The notes under the pieces are model-generated. The model was not told the origin of the DNA. It made no database searches and saw only the letters and a program-made list of their open reading frames with translations. From Lagopus muta (taxonomy: Eukaryota > Chordata > Aves > Galliformes > Phasianidae), in NCBI RefSeq assembly GCF_023343835.1, contig NC_064436.1:71043545-71107544 (forward strand): a stretch of DNA of 64,000 nucleotides, written 5' to 3'. The first letter of the stretch is position 1; every line of letters begins with the position of its first letter. Below are positions 46,500 to 64,000 of this stretch, piece after piece. The translations under genes and the position numbers were made by a program.

Positions 46500-48228
46500 C
46501 ATCAGGCTCAGCTGCAGCTTTCCATCTGCCCTTCTCTGGTCCTCCTGCAGCTGGACACATAGCCCAGAAGGGCACGGGGTATGCAGACCCTGCCCGGCCA
46601 GCTGCAGCAGTCGCTCCTGCCAGCACTCCATTTCTCTGAGACCATTCTCATTTTGCTGGCTGGAGCCCTGTGTGGCAGAGGAGAGGAGAGCTGCAGGCAG
46701 AAGGAAAACAGGGTGCTGGGATTCCTGCAGCTCGCTGCCAGCTGTCTTCTCTGACATTTTGGGGGTGGGCAGGGGACTGTGGGAGCACCCTCAAGGCTCT
46801 GGGCAGAAGGGAAGGAAGCAAAGATGCAGCTGCAGGCTCTGAGCTGCAGTGTGGCCGGGCACTGTACAGCTCACAGTCTGGGTACACGGAGCAAGTTTGT
46901 CCAGCTGAGGGCTGCAGGGCTGTCCTTACCAAGCCCCATCCTACAGGTCTGCAGCGACTGCACCAGTTGCTCGAGCTCTTCCCACTGCAGGAGCTCAGAA
47001 GCAACAACAACCCTGGCCCAAGCAGGTAATGACAACACGCACACACAAACACACCCGATACAGAATCTGGCATTCTACAGTCCTCCCAGAGCTTCTTGCT
47101 GCTTTTTAGGCTGCTCTACAGCTATTCTGTCCTTTTCCCCCTCATTCCCCTATGTCTTGCCCCCTTTCTTTGTCCATTCCTTTTTCAGGTTTTCTCCTTT
47201 CTTTCCTCACTTCCTTCCCCATGCCTTCTCCCTGCAATGGCCCCATGTTCTGCTGCTCTTCTCAACTGACGATCCTTAAACCACACTTTTCAAAGACATG
47301 GGATCAGACCGCATACTATCACTGATTTTAAAACAGCTAAAGAAGTACAGTGTTACGTATAGATAACAAACTCCTACCTGCTGGAAGACCAATATCAGCT
47401 CCTCATCCTGGAGCATCACCATCACCCCCAGGTTGGGCTGGTGCTGCTCATCTGCCCTGCAGTGCTGCTCAAATGGCACCGGCACCTCTTGGCACGGCCT
47501 GCCACCTCCCTCTGTCACCTCTACGTGTCACCTCATCTCACCTCTGTAGTTCTGACCCCACACATCAAACCCATGTCCCCAAATGTCCTCACGCGTCCCT
47601 GTGTCCCCATGTGCCCTCTCATGTCCCCTCAAGTTCCCCCGTGTCCCCTGCCCTGCTTTGCTCCTTGCTGATGTCACCGTGGGGTTGAGGATGGGGACAG
47701 GGATGCCTGTGGGATGCGTGGAGTCCTGGGACGAGTTGATGGCCGTGCGCAGTGGGGTGATGGTGCCCTCGGCACACAGCTGTGACATTGGGGGGGTAGT
47801 GCCCCACAAGTGGGGGTCATTGCCCCCAAAATGGGTCTGGTGCCCCACACACGTGGGCAAGTTGTATGGGCAGTGCTTTCTGGAGATGATCTGTCTTTTC
47901 TCCAAATCTGCAGTGACTTCAGCAATCCTGCGTTGAGCCGCAGCAGCAATGGGGCACTGCAGCACGTCAGCGATCTCTGGCTCGAGGAGCGCAGGGCTGC
48001 ACGAAGGACGCACTGCAGCCTCCCTGTTTCTGTGGGGTTTGCATTGCTGTTGGAGCCCAAAGGCCACACGCTGCCATACAGGCAGGTGCCGGGTTCACTC
48101 ACTGAGGACACCAAACCCTCCAATAACATCACAGTGGCCTTTAACTGCTGTGCGAGGAGATGACGCGCGTTTCTCCCTGGGAAGCCATAAGCTGAGCCCG
48201 GCAGCTGGGCAGCCAGCACTCGCTCCAT
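46500..48228 (-). CDS. Candidate multi-exon unidentified gene
   Basis: The minus strand shows a series of exon-like segments with plausible AG...GT borders. These are 48103-48228 (starts MERVLAAQLPGSAYGF, ends LLEGLVSS, donor GTGAGT), around 47890-47985 (AAAAQRRIAEVTADLEK), around 47690-47790 (LCAEGTITPLRTAINSSQ), 47382-47460 (LQDEELILVFQQ, donor GTAGGA), around 46938-47020 (ELLQWEELEQLVQSLQ) and 46590-46665 (REMECWQERLLQLAGQ), with more helix-rich sequence to about 46500. Several segments are Leu/Glu/Gln-rich and probably helical. No family was recognised, the phase chain is incomplete, and exact borders are uncertain. Confidence 0.25.
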
Positions 48229-48299
48229 TGACGCTGCTCATCTCAGCCCTTGTGCTGCATGTGCAGCTTCTCAGCACCTCGCTGTATCAGCACTGAAAT

Positions 48300-49980
48300 C
48301 TGTGCTCCCCTATCTATTAGAAATGTCACCAATTGCTGTTGAGGACAGACTGGAAGCAAAATATGTGGGCTATCTTAGCTCGTCCATCAATAAAGCTCCC
48401 CTTGCCAGACAGGCAGACCCAATTGGCTGCTGGAACTTTGAGATCCCAGCCTGAAGCAGTGATGGAGCACCTGGTGAGGGGTGCAGCCCTGCCTGCACAG
48501 GTGGAAGCAACGCAGCTGTGGGAGCAGATGGGGCTGAGCCTGGCTCCAGCCCTCCCTCGCTTCATCTGAGAGCTGGCAGCCCCACAGGCAGCGTCTCTTC
48601 CCAGTGACCCCCCCCCCTCCTATGGGTTGTTGGGGGGCTCTGGTTCTTGGAAAGAGGTAAGCAATTCTTTCTTCATTGTAGGGTTTTGGTCTTTCCTTTT
48701 CTGTGGGGATTCCAAGCCGGTTTAGAGCAGCTCTATCTGCTTTGCCTGTCTTTATGATGCCCTTCAATTGTTTTCTGGGGGAAGTGAAGGGGGTATCTCC
48801 CTTTCTCTGAACTGGTAATGCAGGGACTGATGTTCATTCCTTTCTTTTGCTCTTATCTCATTTCTGGAATGCACCGATCAGCCCCAAGGTAACGCTGGTT
48901 GGCTGTGCATTGCAACTCTGGAAATGCCTGGAGCTGATGCCCTTTTCCATAAAGGGATTCTGTGTTCTCCAGATCTTTTTTGTGGCTCTTTTTAAACTCA
49001 ATACTTCTCATGAAGTCTCTGGTCCCTCTTTTGTGGGCACATATTTAAATTATGTTCTGTGTCTCTTTGGATCTTGTTCTGTTTTGCAGCTCGATGGGGT
49101 TTAAGGGTTTCTGGGGCTCCTCTGGTTAGTGGTTTAAGCTCTGTGAAATCTGTGGAGCAGGCAATGGAGCCCTTCATGAGCCCCCTGTTCATGCATCACC
49201 TGTATGCAGGTGGGTTTTGAGATGGCTGTTGGAAGCTCACTTACAGATGGAGTGGGGGGTCACAAGGGGCTCCCTGGGGTCTGTTCTTACAGCCCAATAA
49301 GCGATGTGACTGGTGATAGAGTGCTGTGCATCCATCAGCCTGGGACCTGAGCTTAAGAAAATCTCTGGGCCCCAGAGGCCCTTTTCTTCATCCTCACTTA
49401 GTGCAATGCAGGCTCCACTACTTGAGCACACTGAACACAAGTGTTCTGTTCCTGTTTTGTCTGGTTCTCTCCTAGATCTCCCTTACGAATTTGTCAGTAG
49501 TAACAGATGCCAGGGCATGGAGCTCAGAGCATGCTGTGGCTGACCACCCTGGGGTCCTATGTTTTTTTCTGTTTCTTGCAGATCTTGCTTTGTATTTATA
49601 GGAAACGTATTTAGAGGAAGGATTGCCCTTTTCTGGACCACTTTGTCAGGATCAGCCCAGATCTCCATCCCAATTATTAGGGGATGCTCTTAGTTTCCTA
49701 ATCTGTATGATACCCAGCGCCTCCCTTCCTTCCACCCCCTGGCTCCCGTTAAATAGCTACCTCTGCAGCTATGGGACCCAGCAGTGTGATGAAGCAAGTC
49801 CTCTGGTCTGCTGAATACTGGGACTGCCATGGACAGGCTCTGTGCTGATGTGGATCTTCCTGGTTGGACTGCTTGCTGAGTATCCCCAGAGCTGCTGAGC
49901 ACTCAGGCTTCCCTGCCTGCCCTGACTGCTCACCAGGCCATCGATGTCCTTTGTGTCGCCGTTCCTCATGGCATCAGCTG
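48300..49980. other. Stretch without recognised features
   Basis: Some medium-length minus-strand frames are open (48387-48767, 49237-49440, 49769-49984) but I recognise no protein family, splice pattern or repeat in them. Confidence 0.4.
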
Positions 49981-49984
49981 TCAC

Positions 49985-50415
49985 ACCATAGACTCCTTGG
50001 AGTCGGAAGGAAACATTTGTGATGATCTAGTCCGACTCCCCACAAGGAACAGGGATGTTCACAGCTAGATCAGAGCCCGATCCAACCTCACCTTGGAAGG
50101 GACAGGGCATCCAGCACATCTCTGGGCAACCTGTTCCACTGCCTCACCACCCCTACTGTAAAAGATATTTTCCTTACATCTAACCCAAATTTTCCCTTGT
50201 TCTTTCCTTTTGCTCCCCTTTAGGTATTGAACAGCTGTTACCAGGCCACCTTGGAGCCCTCACTTCTCTGTGCTGAACAGCCCCAGCTCTCTCAGCCTGT
50301 CCTTGGAGGAGAGCTGTTTGATCCCTTGGTTCTTTTTTTTTTTTTTGTGGCCATCCTCTGATGTGATCCAACAGGTCCATATCTCTTCTGCACTGAGGAC
50401 TCTACATTCTGACAC
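49985..50415 (-). mobile_element. Reversed CR1 LINE 3' end
   Basis: Reversed CR1: gactccttggagtcggaagg and gggcaacctgttccactgcc. It continues through a T-rich expansion at 50333-50346 into tgtggccatcctctgatgtg and aacaggtccatatctcttct, the usual CR1 positions. Confidence 0.85.
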
Positions 50416-50439
50416 AATCTCTAGATGTGGGATTGTGTG

Positions 50440-50905
50440 GAATATAGACTCAGATAAGGGAAGCCTCTTTACTTCACAGGTCCTACAGGAGCTGATGAGA
50501 ACTTCAGAAATGAAGTGGGAGCTCCATACTCCGTGGCACCCTCCTTCTTCAGGGAAAGTAGAATGAATCAATCAGATGCTGAAGAAGCACTTGTCAAAAT
50601 TGGTTTCAGTGACCAAATTACCATGGACAAAGTGTTTGCCTGTAGCCCTTGTCAGAATACGAACCACTCACAGAAAAGGCTTAGGAGTATCGCCATACGA
50701 AGTGCTGTTTGGGTGGCCGTACTTGGGAATGGTGAGATGCCCGCTCTTGAAACCAAGGATAAGTTTCTCCAGAACTGTGTACTCAGGTTGTCTGCTGCTC
50801 TGTTATTCCTTAAGGAATGTGGACTGTTGGCTCAAACTCCACCTCTGGAATTTCCAGTGCACTCATCCCGTGTTGGAGGCTGGTCCTAATATGCACCTGG
50901 AAGGA
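50440..50905 (+). mobile_element. Retroviral integrase fossil, gammaretrovirus-like, broken
   Basis: A short plus-strand remnant of a retroviral pol gene: the last part of the integrase catalytic core (LHTPWHPPSSGKVE, like the usual HPQSSGQVE) and the sequence after it (GVSPYEVLFG, like LSPYEMLYG of gamma-type endogenous retroviruses). It is a truncated, broken fragment with at least one frame break. No LTR, gag, RT or env was recognised next to it. CR1 pieces flank both sides. Age probably old; class assignment is inference from motif resemblance. Confidence 0.7.
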
Positions 50906-50939
50906 ATAAAGGCTTCAGCCTGAGTGGGATGGAATGGAC

Positions 50940-51172
50940 TATTTCAGGTACTGCAGTGGATGTTGTCTACCTTGACTTCAGCAACGTTTTGTTACAGTCT
51001 CCTGTGACATCCTGGTAATGAAGCTGAGAAAGTGTGGGATAGATGAGTGGATGATGAGGTGGGCTGAGAACTGGTTTACTGGCTGAGCTCAGTGGTGGTG
51101 ATGGGCAGCACACAGTGCGGCTGGAGAGCTGTGAGTGGCGGTGCTCCTGGGGGTTGGTGCTGGGTCGGGTTG
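50940..51172 (+). mobile_element. CR1-type reverse-transcriptase fragment
   Basis: The plus strand shows the CR1 RT stretch: a tgtctaccttgacttcagca block (VYLDFS), gtgggatagatgagtggatg and ctggagagctgtgagtggc, equivalent to the WxxNWL...GVPQGSVLG region. Damaged and cut at both ends. It ends about 190 bp before the oxidase TATA box. Confidence 0.75.
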
Positions 51173-51364
51173 TGAAAGGTAGATTGTGTTTGTGCTGTAG
51201 AAGCTTTGAGTATTTTCTGTATGTAGTACTGGCTTTACTGAACTTACAGCCCTCTTGTGAAAGAGCCGTTTGCCTTCTACTAAGAAAGGTGCTGAGCAGA
51301 GTTAAAAAGTTAAAGATTCGGGGTGTTCTGATTGGGGTGGAATTGAGGTGGGAAAGAAAGACCA

Positions 51365-51370
51365 TATAAA
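51365..51370 (+). promoter_or_regulatory. TATA box of the multicopper-oxidase-like gene
   Basis: TATAAA lies 60 bp before the ATG of the oxidase-like first exon, which fits a start site near 51395. The position supports 51430 as the true start of that locus. Confidence 0.55.
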
Positions 51371-51429
51371 GGGAAATTGCATGTACCCGCTCTCTGTTTC
51401 ACGCTTTCCACGAGGTTCGTGAATGCAGA

Positions 51430-54400
51430 ATGAAGCTGTACTTGCTAAACGTTGTGCTGTTTTTTTGCTGTTGCCGTAGTGGGGCAGTGACCAGGGAGTA
51501 TTACATTGGGATTATAGAGACAGCATGGGACTATGCTCCTGGTAGTACTGATATCATATCTGGACAACGTTTTGCAGAAGAAGAGTAAGTAATGTAGTTC
51601 GTACTGATGGAGTTTTATTTAATAGCATTGTCTGCTTTAGATGCTAGGACCAGGACCTGGTGAAGTTGGTGAAATGAATTGTGCTAGTGTCAGTGAACCT
51701 GGTGGCTGACATGTAAGGGAGTATTTACTTTTTCCTGACTTGCTTAAGAACTAAATTGCGACTCTCTGCTGATGGAAAATGTTGTACAATGTAATGTTCT
51801 TTTTGTGACTTTATTGTAATGAAACGTTTATTAACTAGAGGTAGGGAAATGATCATGTGAATGCCTACTGTTATTTTGAATTAGCCAAGTGGCAGTGATG
51901 AAGGGAAGGCTTCTGCTTTTACATTTTTAAACTCAGAAGTTTAACATGTTTTTTCTGTTCTGATTTTTCTGTTGGGCACAATTTTCCTTTTTAAATGTTT
52001 GTTGTTGGCAGTGGTCTCTTTCTTGTGGAGATGCAGCAGCTGGAGTGTTTCATGCAAGAAAGGCTTTGTGCAGTTTGAGAAATAGAGGATAAGTGTGGTG
52101 AGGAGAAAGGTGATACCTTGAAGACATAAATAATAAATAAAGAAAACTCAGATATCGGAGGCACCAAAGAAAGTATTGGACAGGAAAAAAAAATAGTCAT
52201 CCTCTCTATTTTTTCAGTGCTTTTAAAATGAAGTAGAACTATACTAAATGAAGAGTGAAGAAGTATATCACTAGTAAGAAGAGTCTTCTCCTTGCTGACT
52301 GTGAAGTCAACATAACATGATACTTGTTGGTTTTAACTGGCTTTGGAAGATTATGCAGAACTTGAAGCACGTACAAAAATGTTGAGCAGGAAGACCTGTT
52401 GTTTGACTTATAAGCAGCAGAAAATTGTGTCAAGTATCCTTATCTTCAGTCTACAAAATAGATAGAAAAAATTCATAGTTGGTGTGTAGCATTTAGTCTC
52501 TATCTGAGTGCCTGTACTCTTCAGAAATGTGAATGTATTTGCTTCTAAAGGCAGATTGTGCACAGTGCTACAGAGGCTTGGCTTTTGTTTGAGATCTGCT
52601 AATTAGCACTGTTCAAGTATAAAGTGAATATCTGATATTGTGTATTTTTCTTTACAGGCAAGCTGAAGTCTTCCTTAAAAGAGGACCGCAAAGGATAGGA
52701 AGCATTTATAAGGAGGCTGTCTACACTCCGTACACTGATGTTATATGATGTGATAGTTGAGAAACCTTCCTGGCTGGGTTTTTTAGGCCCTATCATTAAA
52801 GGAGAAGTTGGTGATTCCATTGTTGTTCACTTGAAAAACTTTGCTTCCAGAAACTACACACTGCATCCACATGGTGTAAAATATACAAAGGAAAACGAAG
52901 GTAAGCTTGAGTCCATTTTGTGTCAGAATTGAACAAAAGCTTTGTCATCAAAGATACAACTGCCTAAGCGAATTATCTTCTGAAACAAGACACACTCAGT
53001 TTAAAATAGGAGCTGATTAAGAACTTCTGGTATTTGTTCAAGAGTGAAATACTGAGCCAAAAGTGGGGTTCGTGTAGAAGGCAATTTTAGATCAACGTTC
53101 CATCTGAAATAAGGGTAATGTAGGGATGTCTGAAGGAAAAAAAAACGATGCTGTTGTAAAGAAAATACTGTTTGTATAAGTTATAACTCTTAATGGTATT
53201 AAGAATTCTGAATTATACACAAGATATAAGATACACAAGTTCCTTAAAACAGGCAAATGCCTTCAGCTTAGATAAATTAGCCATCACTCTTTCAGATGTA
53301 CTGTAACCATGCTACTGGTATTAGTGAAGACAATAGTTGTTGGCAATAGGGGAGACTTTCAAGCTGTGAAACACTGCTGCAGTTTCACTGAAATTAGTGG
53401 AGTCCTTGCATATTGACAGGTAGAAGAGTCGCGTTCTCTTCTGGACAATCTATGGAGTGTTTTTGTAGCATCTTTTATGCATACAGCAACCCATGAATGT
53501 GCCATCTGTCAGAAAGAGCAGCGTGTCCCTCCTGAGGAAATACTGTGATTCCAGTTTCCTCCTTGAAAACTACTGAATGTAGTATGATGACATCTAAACC
53601 TGAGGCTGTAGCCTGACAATTCACTCTGCCAGATGCACCTCACTGGGTAGTTTTCCATACTATTATCTGCAAGAAAGACTGCACTGGAATATAGCCACTG
53701 AAAGTTTTATTAAGATGCCTTAAAGACTGTGTGAATTATTGAGTAGATACTGTCAAAAGTAGTCTTTGAAAATTTTTCAGTGGGGAAAAAAATTGTGAAA
53801 TATTAGTTTAACATCTAATATTTTTAAAGGGTTTTCATTACATCAAATATGTGACTTGGCATTGACGCACTATGGGAGCAGAACAGCATGTTGTATGGTA
53901 ATATATAGAACAATATTTGCAATTTTACCACTGTTGCTCTTATTTGAGGCACACCTGTGTTCCTTGGAGAGGAATGCAATGTTTTAGAATAGATTCCAAG
54001 ATCAATATTTAGCAAATGTTTTACAAATATTTTAGCTGTTGTCTCTTTAGCAGAAGTACACTGTGCCCTCTTAATAAAGAACTCAATTTAAAGTTATTTG
54101 TCAAAGCGCACCTGCAGAACTCAAAGTCAAGTAAAGGAATTCTAGCAGAAGGGAGAGCTCTATCCATCTGAGTTAAAATTTGTTTTACCTCTATTTGAGT
54201 ATTCAATCCCTGTTATTGCAGCATGTAGTCAACTTGAAAGCACTGTTCTGACACCGTATTGTGAAATGCGTTATGTTAATGTTGGCCGTGTGCCATTCCT
54301 CAGGTGCTTTTTATCCAGACTATACCAAAGGTTTTGAAAAAAGAGATGATGCTGTGAAGCCTGGAGGCCAGTACACTTATATGTGGGATGTGACAGAAGA

Positions 54401-54516
54401 TCAAGGTCCTGCTGAAGGAGATGCAGACTGCATTACCAGGGTTTACCACTCTCACATAGATGCTCCAAGAGATGTTGCCTCAGGGCTTGTTGGGCCTTTA
54501 ATCATTTGCAGGAAAG
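51430..54516 (+). pseudogene. Ceruloplasmin/hephaestin-type multicopper oxidase, first three exons only
   Basis: Exons 51430-51589, 52658-52900 and 54304-54516 match the N-terminal cupredoxin domain of ceruloplasmin, a secreted copper ferroxidase. There is a signal peptide (MKLYLLNVVLFFCCCRSGA), then [60 protein letters not shown] and [20 protein letters not shown]. The trinuclear-copper His pairs (HxH and HSH) are kept. Splice sites and phases match ceruloplasmin exons 1-3, and a TATA box precedes the start. In exon 2, only 19 nt separate YTD from EKP where ceruloplasmin has 21, so the frame breaks near 52740 and stops at 52746. No exon 4 or later is seen before the tubulin gene or up to 64000. 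It is either a truncated pseudogene, or a live gene with an assembly error whose remainder lies beyond the window. Confidence 0.8.
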
Positions 54517-54940
54517 GTAAAACGTGGATTAACTACTACATATGCAAGTTGATTGATAATGGCACTTGATAAATATAAATGAACTAATTTTCTGGAAGAG
54601 GAAATTAAGAGTTCATTTTGAAATAGTGGATTTTGTCTTGTCAGTTATCTGCCATGTAATAATAGGATGGGATTTGATTTTTGTGTGCTAGGCAAATGAG
54701 TGAAATGTGTTCATGCTAGTAATGCAAAAGTGTGACATTGATATGTAGAACAAATGTTTTACATTATCATCACATACAATATTTATTCTTAGCAAAGTTA
54801 TTTTACAGCGTCTGTTAAAACCAACCTTTGTTTTCCCAATATGGCTGTAAGTTTATACATACAGTCACACTCAAGATAAACAACAAAATGTCAAGTAAAC
54901 AGCCATCATCCTTACCAATACTGTGCTTAAAACTGAACAG

Positions 54941-54982
54941 TTTTTTTCCCCAGTTTTAATTATTTACTAACTATACTTGTTA
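54941..54982. repeat. 42-bp direct repeat, left copy
   Basis: tttttttccccagttttaat followed by tatttactaactatacttgt and ta. Identical to 63000-63041. The tubulin gene lies between the two copies. Confidence 0.9.
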
Positions 54983-55083
54983 CTACTAGTATACTATCTA
55001 AGGTGGAACTGAGTGTAAGGGGGCACGCTGGTTGGAAAATTTTACCTTTTGTCTGCTGAGTCTCCCCATTTTTTTTTTTTAAT

Positions 55084-55089
55084 TTTATT
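55084..55089 (-). terminator. Possible alpha-tubulin poly(A) signal
   Basis: TTTATT on the plus strand (AATAAA on minus) lies about 360 bp past the tubulin stop, beside a T-run at 55068-55080. It is one of several AT-rich candidates in the 3' UTR. Confidence 0.4.
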
Positions 55090-55171
55090 TTTTTAAGTAG
55101 CAAGTTTGGTGCTTTTGGCAAATATTCTAGTTCAGACCAAAAGTGTAATGGCACTTACCCTTACTACAGTT

Positions 55172-55206
55172 AGATAAACTGATAAATAGATAAATAGATA
55201 AATACA
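55172..55206. repeat. GATAAATA microsatellite
   Basis: About four units of gataaata/gataaact in the tubulin 3' UTR. Confidence 0.85.
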
Positions 55207-55446
55207 GCGTTACAGACACGTACACAAGTTTGTAATTTAATCTTTACGTTGTGCAAGACTAGATGCTACCAAAAACTGTAATTTCAAATGGTTCTTACGC
55301 AGCAACTGTGTGTGTAAACAGTAACAAAGAAAAAAATGAACAGTACAACATTTAAAACTGCATCTGAAAACAAGCAAGCAAGCGAACAGGATTCTGCAAT
55401 TCATTTGCTGCTGTTACAGAACACACTTTCTATTACTTCCGCATTT

Positions 55447-61833
<6,387 letters not shown>

Positions 61834-62049
61834 GGCGCCTCGTTAGGCTCAGGAGCCTCGACTGCACGGCACTCCACACGAACACGTCCGCAGCCGAAGA
61901 GACGCAACGGCCGTCAGGTAACGGTCCGGAGAGCCCTTGCGCGCTGCTTTCCCATTGGCTGTCACCCGGGCCAGAGGCGAACGGCGGCCACCGATTCGCC
62001 AGTGCGCTCTTCTCCTCACGTGGGGTGCTAACTGCCGCTAACTGAGTTA

Positions 62050-64000
62050 ACTGAAGGAATCCAAAATATGTGGCTTAACAAGCTGATGCACTTTTATGGA
62101 GCTAGTTTCTTAGCCTCGAGGAAAACGTGCTGTGATGCTTTGAGTTTGGTAGACAAAGAATTAACAAGACATGGGCAGTGGAATAATGTGCCCTGGTAGC
62201 TGGTTACAGTCCTGGAAGTCTGACAAAAAAGCAGGAAAGCAGAGGTACAACCAAATGAATTGTCAGGTTTTTGCATAGTTTATGTAAAACAAACTTTCAG
62301 GTTTAGATGTAAGCTGGAGAAACAATTCCTGACTACGAATGAGAGATTTAACTTTGTTTCCTTTTTCAAGCTAAAATTCCATTGGCAAGGGACCCATTTC
62401 AACGGCTAGCCAAGCTACATCACTGCTTGTTTTAAAAAATAATGTATATTTTGCAGAGTGGCTGAGTTAAAAAATGATTATGAAACTAACCACCAGTATT
62501 GTTTTCTCTTAACTAGATGATGGTTCAGTGTTCCAAAGCCAAATAAAAAACTTAACTGAGTTAGTGGCAAGTTGTACAGTGACTTGAGCTTCTGAGTTTC
62601 TCGGTGGTGCTTTTTTTTAATGATTATTTTTTGCTTTTCACAAGGTATAAGCAGGCTTTGGATATTGTTCTTTCTTGGAGTGTGGCATGGTCTGCAAGTG
62701 AGGTTCTGCAGTCATGAACTTTAGCATCTTTAATTCCAAAGACAAAGCTATTAGCCACCTTTGTCCCCTGCATTAAAAGCTTCTGAATTATCGTTTTGAG
62801 TACAGCAGTGATTCAGTTATTACACTGACTACAAACTTCACAAAAAAGTCTTTGTATCAAATTATACTGATGGGGTGATTTAAAGAGGCCTGTACAGTTC
62901 TGCTAATGCTGCCTGTTAATTATGGAGAAAATAATGGCAGAAAATGACAATGTTAATTTATTGAACATTATAATGTGAGTCAAGGGTTAGTGTAAATTTT
63001 TTTTTTCCCCAGTTTTAATTATTTACTAACTATACTTGTTAATCTGAAACATACAGGTTTTATCTTATTCAGCATCTTATCTTCTGGAATGTAATAAAAC
63101 TTACATGCTAAACCAAATTTTCAGGTTGGTGGAGTCTCATGCTTTTTACACTTACAGTTGTCTGCAACTGAAAGTCAAAGAACCTGCTGATTCTCTAGTA
63201 AGTGTACAGAAAAGGGGAGCAAAACTAAGACTGTTCAGCTGACCTCGAGAGTACTTTTAAGTTACCCAGAGAATATTTGTGTGCATGCCAAACTTCAGTG
63301 TTTGTACTTGCTGGGTAAAGTATATTTTGTAACTGTAGATTGTAATTACTAACTCTTCCTGCTTCCAAACAACTTCAAATAATTTAAAAAAAAAAAAAAA
63401 AAGTGGTTAGTTGTAACATTATGACTGAGAGTTCAAATGCTATTAACTTTTAAATAGCTGTAAGTTACTTTGACCTGGACCTCCTTTTTACCATTTTTTT
63501 GCTGAACAATGACCAGGACCTCAATTAACTCTCACATGCAGATCATAGCTTCTCCTTACCAGCAAACAGTAGCAGGTTGCTAATTGTTTATCTCCAGGAT
63601 TAAAGCTGAACAACCCTTACTAGCTTCCTGCCAAAATCCTCCTTTATAAAGATATAAGAAAATACATGTCTCTGGACTAATACAGATTACAGGTACCACA
63701 CTGAATGCTAAGTAATTCGGTTCTGTTTACACTTGTAGCTAAAGGATGGATCTGAACTAATGGCAAACAGCAGCCACCCTCTCTTCAGAAGGCTGTTACT
63801 GTGAGTTTTGTCTTGTACTTTTACTACTTTTCTCTGTCTCAAAATATAGCGCGTGGCATGATGGTGGCCATGCACACAAGGAAGAGAGTTTTCCTAACCC
63901 GTGTAGGTACAGCTACTTCATCTTTACTTGCCAAGATAGCATCACTACTGCTTGTTTTAAAAACAGTATCACGTTACAGATTGTTCTTCAGTAACCAAAA
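62050..64000. other. AT-rich flank without recognised genes
   Basis: No exon, RNA gene or CR1 was recognised. It holds the right 42-bp direct repeat (63000-63041) and a poly-A run (about 63386-63403). I looked for a fourth multicopper-oxidase exon here and saw none. Confidence 0.5.
63000..63041. repeat. 42-bp direct repeat, right copy
   Basis: Exact copy of 54941-54982; the flanking bases differ on both sides apart from extra T residues at the start. Not a recognised CR1 segment. Confidence 0.9.

Noticed and set aside
46947-47027. Plus-strand exon (GLQRLHQLLELFPLQ) with splice-like borders
   Set aside because: The minus-strand reading of the same bases (ELLQWEELEQLVQSLQ) joins a longer same-strand series, and the plus-strand one has no partner exons.
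48387-49984. Retroviral gag-like protein on the minus strand
   Set aside because: Open frames exist but show no zinc knuckle, capsid motif or similarity I could support, and the orientation opposes the integrase fossil.
62050-64000. Fourth multicopper-oxidase exon to the right of the tubulin gene
   Set aside because: No match to the expected EFxxMFSVVDEN-type sequence was found in any frame.

Overview
This is a nuclear DNA window from a vertebrate, almost certainly a bird. The evidence is many CR1 LINE copies with the ATTCTATG-type 3' tail, compact introns, short CpG-island promoters, and spliced orthologues of vertebrate genes. DOK1 and M1AP lie tail to tail, as they do in human chromosome 2p13.1 (established knowledge). 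Species cannot be decided from the sequence alone.

Layout. (1) 49-7160, minus strand: eight exons of an O-GlcNAcase (OGA)-like glycoside hydrolase. All catalytic-site motifs are present and the gene runs off the left edge. (2) 8953-15758, plus strand: complete DOK1 adaptor (PH + PTB + tyrosine-rich tail, 569 aa), head to head with the OGA-like gene across about 1.8 kb. (3) 16.2-19.6 kb: DOK1/M1AP interval with no recognised gene but one long unexplained ORF. (4) 20909-37101, minus strand: complete M1AP, nine coding exons, 511 aa by my reading, with many CR1 insertions in its introns. (5) 37-49 kb: a poorly understood interval. It holds CR1 fragments, two GC-rich tandem repeats, a 1.6 kb CpG-rich inverted repeat whose centre is a 28-bp-period array of NRF1-like palindromes, and two sets of candidate exons I cannot name. 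(6) 50-51.2 kb: a broken retroviral integrase fossil between two CR1 pieces. (7) 51430-54516, plus strand: the first three exons of a ceruloplasmin/hephaestin-type multicopper oxidase, with a reading-frame break in exon 2 and no further exons in the window. (8) 55447-61833, minus strand: complete five-exon alpha-tubulin of TUBA3 type. It lies inside an 8 kb segment bounded by two identical 42-bp direct repeats, so the tubulin segment may be inserted in or nested within the oxidase locus. (9) 62-64 kb: nothing recognised.

Working together: OGA-like (O-GlcNAc removal), DOK1 (receptor tyrosine kinase signalling) and M1AP (meiosis) share no pathway; the DOK1-M1AP order is inherited synteny. M1AP, and possibly the TUBA3-type tubulin, are associated with the germ line in mammals. 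The most unusual object is the NRF1-site array inside the inverted repeat at 44.3-46.0 kb, which looks like a duplicated divergent promoter.
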